A DNA stretch of 64,000 nucleotides. Origin: Edaphochlamys debaryana. Its lineage: Eukaryota > Chlorophyta > Chlorophyceae > Chlamydomonadales. The notes below the pieces were generated by a model. It made no database searches. It saw nothing but the letters and a program-made list of their open reading frames with translations, and had not been told where the DNA came from. The stretch is from assembly GCA_016858145.1 (NCBI GenBank), contig JAEHOE010000117.1:62001-126000 (forward strand), written 5' to 3'. Both the position numbers and the translations under genes were made by a program. This document shows, piece by piece, positions 45,532-57,369 of this stretch (position 1 is its first letter; every line of letters starts with the position of its first letter).

Positions 45532-48500
45532 ATGGCAATACTGCTTTTTCTTGCGGTTCTCTCCGCGATGACCGTGGCACTGACGCAACAAAGCGGTAAA
45601 AGGCATTGATCACATACTGCTTCAAACTAACCACGTTGATTGCGCCAACACGTTCGCGCTGGCCTCGCTACAGGACCGTCGCTCTTGTTCATTGCGAATA
45701 ACATCCGCTATGCTGTGCATCGCTATGCTGTGCATCTGCTCACACCGACATCCTTTCGCAATGCGGTGGCTGCGTGTGCGGACACGCCCATGGCGGATGG
45801 GCGCCCAGGCACGCTCGTGCCGACGGGCCTGCTCCCAGCAGCAGTGATGAGGCTAACGGTAGAGGACCCGTCAGCGTTCCAGGTGGGGTGGGGTCACGGT
45901 CTAACCTCACGGTTGCCCGTCCCCCGCTGGGGAGGATGGAAGGGGCGACTGGGCAGCGGGAGCAGGCAAGGCGGACCAGTGCTACACTCCGACCCACACG
46001 CCCTCCGACCCAACCTCCCCCAGGCCCTGTTGACTCAGATGGATTCCTTCCTGCCCCTCCTTGACCCACCTGATGACGTGGACAGCAGGGGCGTGGTGCC
46101 CGGTGCGCGTAGGCCCCCGGAGCTGACGGGGAATGCCTCCAAGTTCTGGACCTGGGACGAGTGAGCATGGGCAAGGGCGAGGGGCCTGGATGAGGGGCAT
46201 GGACCGTTAGGCGGGGCGCGCTGGGGGATGTATGGGTGCGGGTTCGTGGGTCTGGTCCATGGCAGGCCTTGATCCTTGTGCGTACGCGGCGTGAACATCA
46301 GCAGCAGCGGGCCATGGTCAGCCGACCAAAGACCCCCGTCCTTTGAGCCGCTGCTCGCAGGCAGCGCCTGTGTCAGGCCTACGTCCGGCACCCCGACCCG
46401 TCAATCTTGATACAACGCCTCACCTCCCAGACTGCCTCGGGGTTGTGGGTCATCGGCCCCCGCCCCTGCTCCTGGGGCCTGGGCTTCGTGTGTGTGGCAG
46501 AGGCCGACGCAGCGGCGGCGGGGTTCACGGTGAGGAGAGGGACAGTAATGGGGACTGGGGACTTGTGTGTGGACTGCATCGGACCACTTCTTAACCCACC
46601 CACCCTCCCGGCCCCCCGCCGCAGTCCGCCTCCGCCTGGTACCGGCGCTACCTGGCGCCAGGGGCCCCCGAGGCCCCCCAGCCCAGCCCATACGCACAGG
46701 TTGGACTACTGAGACTTCTCCCCGCCCTCGTGCCTAGCTTCCCACACCTCCCACCCAGACCTATCTCCCACTCATCCACGCCCTCCCTCCCCCATCCTCA
46801 GGGCCCCCAGGGCAGCGGTCTGGTCCTCCTCCGCTCGGGTCTGGTGCTGGGCGACCCCACACCGGGGCGCGGCATCACGGCCCCCACGGGCGAGTGGGCC
46901 AATGTGACGGTGGCGTTCGACGACTCGGAGTCTTTCTGGGCGGAGGGACCCGTGCTGTCGTACTTGTCTCGGTGGGTAATTCCCGCACGCTGTCGCCGGC
47001 ACCCGGTCCAGTAGTATGCTCCTGCTGCCACGCCCGGTCACGCCCTTTCCAGAGCAGAAGCTGTCTCGCTCCCTGTGCGAGCCTTGTACAGGCACATCTC
47101 GCCGCCCCACCCACGCCGCCGCACGCCTTCACCTCGCCGTCTGCCCGACTCGCCTGCCCCCTCCCTCAGAAACCAACTGTGCGCCCCCGCGGGACTCCTG
47201 CTCGTGCGCCCGGGCAACACCGGGGACGCTTACCTTAAATGGGAGGGAGCCTACAGCCACGGGGTGCCTGGCGCCTTGGGCTATTGGCGACGGGCGATTG
47301 AGGGAGATGGAGGTGGGTGCGTTCTTGGAGCTGTACCGCCTCGGGAACGTTCCGGCCTCGAGCTAGGCAGGCTGGACAGGAAGTAACAGCATCCTAGGGC
47401 TCAGCCCAAGAAGCTGAACATCCGCAGGCTGGCTGCTGTGGGACACGGCCTTCGTGGACCCAAGCATGTACGACTACATCGTTTCCGTACAGGTGGGCCG
47501 TACGACAGGCCCCTCCTACACGGCGAATGGCTGGCTAAGGCTGGCTGGGTGCTCTCCTCCTGGGTGCTCATACATGCCCTGCGCCCCACCGTCCGTGCCC
47601 TGCGCGGCCCTCCTCTCTTTGGCCCTGGCCTTCCGCCCCACCTTCCCATGCCACGCCACCCCCTCCCCCTCCCCCACCCCTCCCCCCCCCAAGGGCTGCT
47701 TCCGCGAGGACAGCCTGGAGCGACTGATGCTCGTCACCCGCACGGGCCGGCGCTACCAGCTGGGCATGGGGGGGTGCACGTACGCCTTCAGGTGCGTTCA
47801 GGTGCGGTGGGGGCGGGCGTGCCTGCACGTTTCCCCCTGGCTGCCCAGCCCTCTGGTTGCCCAGCCGCCTACGTCTTTCGCTTGCGCCCCAACCCCACTG
47901 CTCTCGTTTCCCGTCCCAGGGAGGACGCCCCACCCGGAGGCTACCTGGCAGGCGTTGCGGGGCGGTACATTGACTGGTACGCCGTACCCGATTGGTGGAC
48001 CTGGACCGCCCCACAACGGCACCATAACGCGTGGTGGTTCACCCGGCTTCAGCTCGTGTGGGCGGCACCCGAGGGCTCTGGTCAGCCAACCTTTGCCTTG
48101 TCAACGCCCTCCGTGCTCCTGCCGTCTCCGCCCTTGGCGGCGAATGTCACCGGCTCAACCTGTCCCGCGGGGGGAGCAGCTGGCGGCATGCCGATAGCGT
48201 CCCGTGTGCTTCCACCGAGGGAGCTGTGGGTGAGCGTGTGCGGCCCTCAGGCCAACGCGAGCTGCCCCTCCCAGCTGTGCTGCGGGGACCGCTTCCTAGG
48301 TCCCGGCAATGTGAGCTACGCGACATGTGGCGCCAGCGCTGCGGCATGCCAGGTGGGCGTCTGGTGTGCGTGGATGTGGTCGTAACAGGGGCTGCCATGC
48401 AAGCAGGCTCCTGGGTCCGATTTGTCGCACAATGCCCTTCTCCGTTCTGCCTTCCACGCCCTCCGCTGCCCCCTTCCCTCGTCCCCAGGCTCCCGCCTGC

Positions 48501-51500
48501 CTGCCCGGGTACGGTGTGTGCGGCGGCGGCGGCGTGCCCGAGGCACAGCAGGTGGTGTTTGTGCGCTCAGACCCGGCCCGGCAGGACTGGCCGCCGCCCA
48601 GCAGCGCTGAGGCGGGGAGCGGGAGCGGCAGCGGAGGGGGCGGGGCCACAACGGTCTACGCAATCCGGCCTCGGGCTGTGTCCGGCGGTGCGTGGTACCA
48701 GAATGCCGTGGCGTACTGCAGGTGGGTGGTGGTGCGTTGGATCTGATCCAAATCACACCTGGATCTTCGTTAGGCTCTTGCAACCGCATGACTAATGTGC
48801 ACGATGCCGTACACCCTGCCCGTGGCCCTTCAGGTCCAGCAGCGTCATGGGTCTGTCATGGAGGCTCATCGGTCGGGCTGACCTCATGGGATGGGTGGAC
48901 AGCCTGGACATGCGGGCCGCGGGAGTCAACGCCGACACCGCCCTCAAAGACACGGGTGAGAACGGTCGGGATTGGGGTGGATGAAGACAGCGCGGGCCGG
49001 TATGGCCAGGTGTGATCATGTTGAGGACGGACTCAGCACGGCGAGTCTTGCCCGGCCAATTGCTTGGACTTGTTCATTTGGCCATGCAGAGGCCCTCGTG
49101 GGATTCCTCGCGAGTTCTCGGCGCCCTGATGAACATGTCGTACACGTCCTTGCCGTACAGATGACATGTGGCTGGCGACGGATGATGACGACTTTGTGAG
49201 CCGCCGCCCCGAGGGCGGCTGCCTCAAGGGCGTGTGGAAGGCGAACGTGCAGTTTTTCCTACCCACCCTCGAGCTCAGCAATGCCTTCTTCGGGTCATCA
49301 TGCCGCTCGGATGCAACCGTCATCTGCAAAGCTTCGGGCGCTCAAAACCGGAGCGCACTCGTGGCCGCGGGCTCGGCAGCGTGGGGGGCAGGTGGGTTGG
49401 ATTGCCCTTGCCAGGGAGACAGTACGGCCACGAGTTGCTCGATGTTTGTTGCCCGCGCACGTGTAAGGCCTGAGGCCAAAGGTAGTCCCCAGGCCCTTAG
49501 GGTACACCCGTGAGACAGCCCACAGCTAACCCACGTGGCCCTGAAACACACGCAGGTATCCACAGCCTGTCCACCTCTCCTGCCTTTGGCGGCGGACCCA
49601 CTGCGACCTGGTGGGTTCGTGTGGCTTGAACGCGTCATCAGGATTAGTCATGGCCGTCCTCCCACGCACTCTCTCTCCTTCCTCTCACGCCGCTCCCTGC
49701 CCGCCCGCCTCTGCAGCCGATACGCCCTCGGCCCCGCTGCAACGGCGAATGATAGCAGCAGCAGCAGCAGCAGCGGCAGCACCGGCGCGACGCCGGCAGC
49801 CGCCCTGCCCCGGCCCATCGCCCGCATCGACCTCAGTATCGCGGACCAGCTCTTTCCGGACGGCTGCCAAGCCGCCATTGCGGTGGTGGCGGGAGTGAGG
49901 GTGTGGCTGCAAGTGGACGCCAGCGCAGCGGGGGCAGAGCCTTCCCAGGTGGCCGGCTCGGAGACGAATGGCGGGTGGCACCGCTTTGAGCTGGCGGCCG
50001 GGGAGGTGGTGACGGGCGTGAGCGGGTGCGCGGGCGGCTACGTGGAGCGCCTTGTGTTCCACACGAGCCTGGGGCGGCTGTGGACCACGCCCTTCTCTGC
50101 GGCAAGCCTGTGCAGCGCCTCGTTTGCCGAAGTGGCACCGCCGGGGGGGTACCTGGTGGGACTGCAGGTGCGTGGGGGTGGGACCGGTGGTTGGGAGCGG
50201 TGGGGGAGCTAGCTGGAGAGTTGCAAGGTACCACATCCCACCCCATCTTCATGACGCGCCTTGCATTGACCGCCCCTTCCTCAGGGCGAGTCGGGGGCTT
50301 ACCTCCACTCTGTTCAGATGGTGTGGGGCCAGCCCCTCGCCTCTGGAGGTGCCGCGCCCCCTCCTCCCCCTGCAGCCGCGGCGGGCCCTGCGCCCGCCCC
50401 CACACCCACGCCTGCAGCCGTGCAGCCCCCATCCTTGCTCACAAGCGGGGGCAGCGATGGCGCAGGCGGCAACGCGACGGCTGAAAGCGGCGGCTCGTCC
50501 GGGGGAGTGAGCGCCGGAGCCATAGCGGGCGCAGCCGTGGGGGCGGCGGTGGGAGTAGCGCTGATTGGCGCTGCGGCGGCAGTGCTTGTGGTGAGGCGGA
50601 GGCGGCGCATGCAAGCCGCGGACGCCGGCAAGACCTCAGAACCATCAGCCAAGAAGAGGGAGGGCATCTTCAGTCGTCGAACCGGTGACACAATATCAGG
50701 CTCGGAGAGCACATCAGTGGTGGAATCCGGCAGCGTCGTGGTCAGGGTTGGGGAGGACCCTTCGGCCGCAGCTGTCGGGCCGGCGGCAGTGGCTCATCTG
50801 GAAACCCACAGGGCCCCGACGGGCCTGAAGGGGCCCGATGCAACGGCATCGGTCCTCAAGAGTGCGGACCAACAATTTGCAAAGGGGATGGCCGCGTACT
50901 TGCTGGGGTAAGCCAGGCGCGGAGACCCTTGGGACCATGCGGGCGCACGCAGGGGAGCGCACACAAGGGCTCGCGCGAAGCAGAGGCTCAACGTCTATCC
51001 TGTGAGCTCCAGGTACCGTACGTGCCGCCCTGGGTTGTATTCCTACAGGTTGAACAGCCTGCGCCAGGCTGCTTCCACGGCCGACAGCAAGGAGGCCCTT
51101 CCCTCAGAGGACATGCGAGCTCTGACAACTCATGGTAAGGTGGTGCTGCAGTAGCTCACCCGCTTGACGTGTCCCTTGACTGAACGGCGTGGCATGTTTG
51201 CCGAGGTTCTTCCACGGAAACCTCACTTGACACGCCCGTGGGAGCTGGCAGCGACGGGTCTTACATGACCGCGCCGCATCGCTTCCCCTGTGCAGGCTCG
51301 CAGTCCACGGAAACCCGCAGCGATGGGGAAGGCTCCCTTGCGAGCATGCTTTCCAGGGCGCAGGTACGGCAGTGCAGGCCTGTACGGTACCCGTACTAAT
51401 GATGTTGTAGTGCACATGTACGGCTTCCGTACGGCAGTGTGCACCACCCTCCCTACTCCCTCTCCGCCCCTTTCCTCCCCCCAGGCCGAGCTGGGCGGTG

Positions 51501-53757
51501 CCCAGGAGCACCTCCGCATCGACGGAGTGCTGGGCAGGGGCAGCTTCGGAGTGGTGTACCTGGGTGAGCGGGGGGGGGGCACGTGGGGCCCTTGCCGTGT
51601 GGTGGTGCCACGTCAGCCTCCCCCCCTTTCCCTCAGGCACTTGGCGGGGGCTGCTGGTGGCGGTGAAGACTCTGGTGGTGCACGATGCGCTGATGGGGAG
51701 GGAGGTGAGGGGGGAAGGGGGAAGGGGGGAAGCGAGGCACCCGGAGGGCCCCCCACCCCTGTTCCCGTGTCGCCCGCCGCAGGGCCGGCAGCGGCACCGG
51801 GCCATCCTCGAAGCCGCCATCTCAAAGTCCCTGGAGGTGGGTCGGGGGATGAAGGGACCTGTACTGCTGTCGTACACCACGTGACGCCCGTTATCACCCC
51901 TCCCCTCCGCCCAGCACCCTCACGTGGTCGCCACCTACGCCTACTCCCTGGTCCCCCTCGGGGTGGTGGGGGCCGGGGGGCAGGGGCAGGGGCAGGGCCC
52001 GGCACAGCAGGCGGAGGAGGGTGCAACCCCGGCAGCGGACGACAGCCCTGCCCAGGGCCCCTCTGCTGGGAAGGTTCCGGGCGATGCGGACGTGTACAAG
52101 CTGTTACTCATCCAGGTGAGGGGGAAGAAGACGGGTTGGATGGGCGCTGAATGGCATAGCACAGGCAGCATCCCGCCATGCATAACGGTCTACTGCTGTT
52201 TCCGATCTGCTGTTGTCGTCCTTTGTGCTTATCGGCAGGAATTCTGCGACCTCGGCTCCCTAGCAACAGCGATTGGTGAGGATGGATGCGGAAAGGGGCA
52301 CTGCCGGGGCAATGCATCATGGCGCGCCTCACCAGAGCTGCCGTGCAACACCAGCTGTGCCTGGACCCCACACCCTTTCACTCATCGGCCCTCTATCTCC
52401 TGCCGGCCCCAGGCACGGGCGTTTCCGGTAGCGTGCTGGCGGGTGGCGTTGAGGCGCTGTGTGCGCTCAGCATAGCGCTGGACGTGGCGTGTGGGATGTC
52501 GTACATTCACTCGAGGAACATCGTACACGGAGACCTCAGCCCAGGGGTGAGAGGGCGCAGGGCAGGGCAAAGGACGGAGGGGAGCTGGCTCGGCGCTGGC
52601 TGCTGATGCCCCGACCTGCGCCCTCCCTGTCTAACCCTGCTCGGCCCCAGAATGTTCTGCTCTCTTCCCGCGCTTCCGAGGAGCCGAGCTCGCACGGCCT
52701 GGCGCCCACGCAAGGAGACCCCAGCGGCAGCGGCAGCGGGCAGGTGGCGGGTGGCGGCCGCCGGTGCAGGCAAAGGTGGCGGACTTTGGGCTCAGGTACG
52801 TAAGTCGTACGGCACAGAAGACCTGAGGCCAAGCATCCCTTCTCCGCGTGCTCGCTGCACCCAACATCCCAACGAACCTGTTGCCTATGCCTCTGTCTCT
52901 ACCCTCGCAGTCTGCCCATGCAAGGGGACCAGACACACGCCTCCAACTGCTTCCAGGTGTGGAGCTCCTCCCTCACAATGTCTTGCCCAAAGACCGGTGC
53001 TTTTAGCCCCTGCCTCGCTCCCACCCCCCAGGGCACCCCCTCCCACACGGCCCCCGAGGTGCTCATCCAGGGCCGCCTGTCCAGGGCCGCCGACGTGTGG
53101 GCCTTCGGGGTACTGCTGCTCGAGCTCTGCCACGGAACGCCCATCCGCAACATCCGGGCCAAAGCGGCAGCAGCGGGAGCAGCAGCGGGAGCGGGGGCCG
53201 CCGTCCTGGTCCTCGACAAGGATGCTGCGGCGGGCGAGGGCAGTTCGGGACAGGGGCACAAGCTAAATCAGCCGGTAGCGTCCGCAGAGCCGAAGTGGCC
53301 CCCGCCCTGGGCCGTGCCCCCACCTGGCATCCCGCCCCCCTTGGCGCTGCTGGTTACTTCCTGCCTGGCATTTGAGCCTTCAGCGAGGCCGACATTCGCA
53401 GAGGTGCGTGCGTGGGCTCAGGGCTAAGAACAGGGGTGCCAGGCAAGCGAGTGCGCAAGGGCACGGCCCGGGGAACCAGTCGCCTGCTGCCCAGGGCATG
53501 GCAACAATTGAAGCATGCATTAGGAAACAATTAGGAGAGCACGTTCGCGTGTTACCGTGAAAGCCTCGGACGGTTACCGGGGGGGCTCAGGGCCGCCGGG
53601 CATCTCATTTCTTTCCACCACAGCTGTTGCTGACACACACCCTCTGCGTCCCGCCCCTCATTCCCCGCTGCCACAGGTGGCCGACGCTCTGGGCGTGATT
53701 GTGCGGGAGATGGGATCCCAGCACATGACAGCGATGAACTGGGGCCTGTTGCAGTGA
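45532..53757 (+). CDS. Receptor kinase B, paralogue of A, frame broken before DFG (possible pseudogene)
   Basis: 28 exons collinear with A: 45532-45595, 45674-45882, 46024-46160, 46361-46529, 46625-46699, 46802-46971, 47170-47312, 47428-47492, 47694-47791, 47920-48352, 48489-48721, 48834-48955, 49161-49391, 49556-49610, 49717-50167, 50285-50907, 51049-51134, 51296-51363, 51485-51563, 51637-51704, 51783-51836, 51915-52115, 52239-52275, 52413-52546, 52651-52795, 52911-52956, 53032-53403, 53677-53757. Signal peptide, both jacalin-like modules, TM helix and GRGSFG, VAVK and HGDLSPG are present. Exon 25 (52651-52795) is 145 nt against 152 in A and C: 7 nt are missing after 52743, which shifts the frame before DFG and leads to an early stop near 52803. 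The downstream kinase exons are otherwise well conserved, so the loss is recent or a sequencing error in a G-rich stretch. If expressed as read it would be a lectin receptor with a truncated kinase. Confidence 0.8.
45706..45735 (+). repeat. In-frame 15-bp exact duplication in exon 2 of kinase B
   Basis: CGCTATGCTGTGCAT occurs twice in direct succession (45706-45720 and 45721-45735), repeating RYAVH. Copy A has a single version. Confidence 0.95.
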
Positions 53758-55023
53758 CCTCTGGGCGGGTCCTGGCGAGTCGCCACAGGGTCCTCGTGTG
53801 GAGCTCCGTCATCTGCGTACTCGTACTTCGCCGTTCAACGGCCGCCGCTTTCTGAATCGAATAAGATGTGTGCTCGAAGTCGAACGCTCATGGATGATTG
53901 CATGTTGAACGCCATTGGAGCCCCACGGCTGGTTCATGCCAAGCGCCGTTCCGCCAGGGCCGCGGGGCGCCGGGGCTGCGGGCCGCACCCCGCCGTACGG
54001 CATCAAGAAGCAATGAGTTTGGGTGGCCTTGTGCTTTGGATAGTGCCATTGAAGTGCAGAGGCCGAGCTTTCTTCTCATTGCTGGGTGTATGTGGCATGC
54101 AAATGATGCCTTCAAAGGATTGAAATGCTGACTTGGTTGGGGCCTTTGTGAGCCTTTCCGGTGGCCTTGTCCGTCGGTATGTCCGTTACGTGTGTTGGTT
54201 GCATGCCTTTCGATGGATGCTCGGTAGAAGGCTTCCTACTGTACTTATATGGACAGTGTTAGAGCGCCAAGGCGCCCTCTGCACGGGCCCGCTCGTCTGC
54301 CGGACACATCAGCCCCATCGCTCTGCGGCCTCCTGCCCAGTACCTGCCCCTACCCCACGGGGTCAATGCCCACCTCGCCCCAACCCGGCCCTTTCCCGGC
54401 GGCGCCGCCACGCAGAACTTCAGCACCGGGGTGCGATGAACTCTAGCCCTAAATGTAGCTCCACAATCAAGACCTGTCCTCGCGCCATCCAGTGACTGGA
54501 CAGTCCACCCGCCATCGTCGCCCCACGCGTGCACCCGCCTTGATGTGTTCGGGAGCTCCCGGCAATGTCTGTCTACCGGTGCCACGCTGCATCGCGTGCT
54601 GACTCTGTTGTACAGACATGACTGCATCGCGTACTGCCGAAGCGCCGGCCTGCCGCCTCGCACCCGGCTCTGTCCACACAGCGAGGGGTCCCGACGCGCC
54701 GCCGCGAGTGCTGCATCCATCCACCCTCCTCCCTTGCCCCCACGTCCTCCGCTCTAATGACTTCGCTCCCGCTCCCGAACGCCCCGACGGGGTCGGTGAT
54801 CGATTCGCATCCGTTGAGCTACGGTGATACTCCCCACCCCAGCTACCCCAGCACCCAGTAGCTACCGCAGCACCTAGGGATCCTGACCGAGCCCGGGGAT
54901 GCCTCGCTTGCATTGCATAACCCGAGGTTGGAAGCGGCGTTCCAGCCCCATGCAAAAAGACCCCCATGCATATTGCCACTCTGCAATGCCACAATGCTAC
55001 AGTGCTACAATGCTTGCCAGGCC
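53758..55023. other. Intergenic between kinase B and the 294-aa gene (convergent 3' ends)
   Basis: 1.27 kb with no supportable exon. It should contain both 3' UTRs. Runs resembling GTGCTACAATGC near 54990-55015 are minor simple repeats. Confidence 0.5.
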
Positions 55024-56780
55024 CTACAGTCTGAGCGGCGGCTTGTGTGAGGCGGGCATGTAGGACGAGAACGCCACCGGATCACTGGCGCTGCCGCCGC
55101 CCCGCCCGCGGCCCGCGCTGCCACCGCCGCCGCCGCCGCCCGCGCCCGTTATGCGCCCCGCGCCCGTGCCGCTGTCCCCGATCTTGTAGCGGTTGCCCCA
55201 CGTGAAGACGTTGGTGGCCGTTACAGAGGCGCGCTCCTTCGAGAAGTAGTCCTGCACGGGGGGTGGCGGAGGTGGCGGGGAGGGCCAACGGGGCTCTGAA
55301 TGGCATCACACGGGGCGGGGAGGGGCAGTACGGCGACCCGGAGTGACCCCCGCGTGCGCCCGGGGAGGTAGGTTGCGCGAGCGTGGGCAAGAAAGCCGGT
55401 AGGGCCGCAGCAAAGTTCCGGGACAGGCAGGCTCCCGCCGAGGCGCAGCACGCGCCCCGCCCCCGCGCCCGCGCAGGGCCCGTCGCCCACGCCCCGCCCC
55501 CACTCGCTGCTCCATTACCGTTGCTCACGCCCCCCAAACCTGCCTCAACCCCAGCCCCTCCCCCGCCCGCGCACGCTCCCTACCTTGAGGGGCCCCTGCT
55601 CCGGGTACAGCGGTTTCCGCCGCACGAGCCGCTGCGCCGACTCCGACCCCGGCCCCGGGCCTGCGCCGCCTCCGCCCCCGCCCGGTCGCCCGGGCGAGGC
55701 GCTCCGAGTCCGCTGCTGTAACCCCCGCCCCCGCCCTTCCCCCACGCCCGGCAGCGCCCCTGCCGCTGTCGCCGCGGCCGCGGCTGCCGCCACCGCCCCC
55801 GCGCCCGCGCCCTCGCCGTGCACCCGCGCGAGCCGCTCGTCCTCCGTCTCTTCCGCCGGGGGTCCGACCAAGGGCTGAATGCGGCCTGATGTGGGTCGGC
55901 GCGGGGGCGGATGTGGGTCGGCGCTGGCCGATATGGGTCGGGAGGCGGGGCCCGGCGAGGCCGCGCCGTTGGCGGCTGAAGGTGGGGTCGCGTGTGTGAG
56001 CGAGCTGGGGTAGACAAAGGAGCTGGCGTGCGCCTGGCCGCCCTTCCAGTTCTCCTTTTTCCGCGCGGTGGGGATGTGGTGGTAGAACTAGGGAGTGAGG
56101 GCGGGGCGTTTTAAAAGGGGGACGAGGTGGGGTTGAGGGGGCGAAGCGCGTGGTGTGGTGGAGGCGGGGGAGACCTGCAGGCGTAGCCCGGGAGTGCCTA
56201 TGTGTACAGGGTTGTGACCCAGGCACGTGGCTTACCTTTGGCTTCGTGAGCTTGTCGAGTAGCTGGTGCTCCGCACGTGTTGAGATGACGCGCTCATAGA
56301 GAACTGGGCGGGGGGCAAGGGGCAGAAGTTGGTGGAGCCCCCCTGTAGTGAGGGGGACCCCTCACTACACACTGGGACATGTTACGCGTAGGCCGTCCCC
56401 CCCCTGCACTGACGACGCACGCGGCCGGCAGCGGCATGCTTGTGCTGCTTGTAGCGCAAAGGTGTTTCCCGAGCGCATGTCCTAGAGCTCATTTTAGAGC
56501 TTCAGAACCCAACCCAACTCACTCAGACCGTTGTCGGGGGATAGCAGCATCGGCGCTGGGGGTACATTGTTCTTAAAGATGGCTTCAGTCTTCTTGCCTG
56601 CGCGGCATTCCGAGGCATGCGCGCTGACCTCGCCCGCCCAGCCGAGCTCATAGTTCTCTCCATCTCTTTACAATAAGCTCAAACAGCTGACGCACCAAAG
56701 GAGCTGGTGTAGCGCGGCGGGTCCAGCTCAAAGAGTTGTGCGGCGGGCGCCCGCGTCAGCGCATCTAGAATGGGCTCCAT
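55024..56780 (-). CDS. Uncharacterised 294-aa protein, four exons
   Basis: Exons: 56780-56696, 56303-56236, 56087-55584, 55251-55024; all junctions are GT-AG and in phase. It starts MEPILDALTRAPAAQLFELD. Conserved-looking blocks are YERVISTRAEHQLLDKL, FYHHIPTARKKENWKGGQAH with SSFVYPSSL, KPLYPEQGPLKDYFSKERAS with TNVFTWGNRYKIGDSG, and a C-terminal SSYMPASHKPPLRL. Between them lie a ~100-residue Ala/Gly/Arg/Pro-rich linker and a Gly-rich tail. There is no signal peptide, membrane helix or known enzymatic motif. I do not recognise the family. The scattered Tyr-Pro/Ser-Phe motifs in a small basic protein recall axonemal or microtubule-associated proteins, but this is only a guess. Confidence 0.7.
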
Positions 56781-57369
56781 GTCTGTGAAAAGCTAGCCTA
56801 ATGAGGGGTGGCTTTGTAGACAACTTCACGCGAAATCGATGCCCATGTCTACACAGAACAGGACGCTCGTAATAAGCTTCCAAAGCAGATTCTATTCCAG
56901 TGCAATAAACTGCGAGTAAGCAACGAGCAGCAAAATCAAGCCCTGTCATAATGTTATCGCCGTACACGACGCGGGGGGGAAACACGCAGTCGCGACACAG
57001 GGGCCGGGAGGCGTACGCCCTCTCCATGACGACGTCGGGAGCTTCTCGTACACCTCCCACGCCTCCTTGATGAACCTCTCCCATTGGCCCGTCGAAGGGG
57101 GACGCCACCTCAAAGCCGACCACATCCCCAAACTAGCACCATCTTGTACCCGTTCAGTATCCCGCCAGTGAGGCGAAGGACGCCTGCACACCTCCCGTAC
57201 GTGCCCTCGCACCCACCCTTGCACTCTCAGTCTTCCACAAACCGCCCTAACCTGACCCTCTCAGTACGAGGCCGCCACCGCAGCATGTGTCAACCCACAC
57301 AGGACGACCTGCGACACAGGCTCCATCCATGTCAGGGGCTAGCGCCGCCCCGCTATCCTCAAGGCAGCG
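56781..57369. other. Gap between the 294-aa gene start and the kinase C stop
   Basis: Both flanking genes are on the minus strand, so this is promoter of the 294-aa gene plus 3' UTR of kinase C. Open minus-strand frames at 56946-57224 and 56800-57123 overlap each other and match no family or splice model I can defend. Confidence 0.4.

Noticed and set aside
52744..52769. 26-nt GT..AG segment that would restore the frame of kinase B
   Set aside because: Far too short for a spliceosomal intron in any green alga I know; the 7-nt deletion explains the data better.
56800..57224. Minus-strand frames containing FIKEAWEVYEKLPTSSW and MTGLDFAARCLLAVYC
   Set aside because: Two different frames cover the same bases, neither links to exons in phase, and no family could be named. 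They might be a decayed fragment, but that is unsupported.
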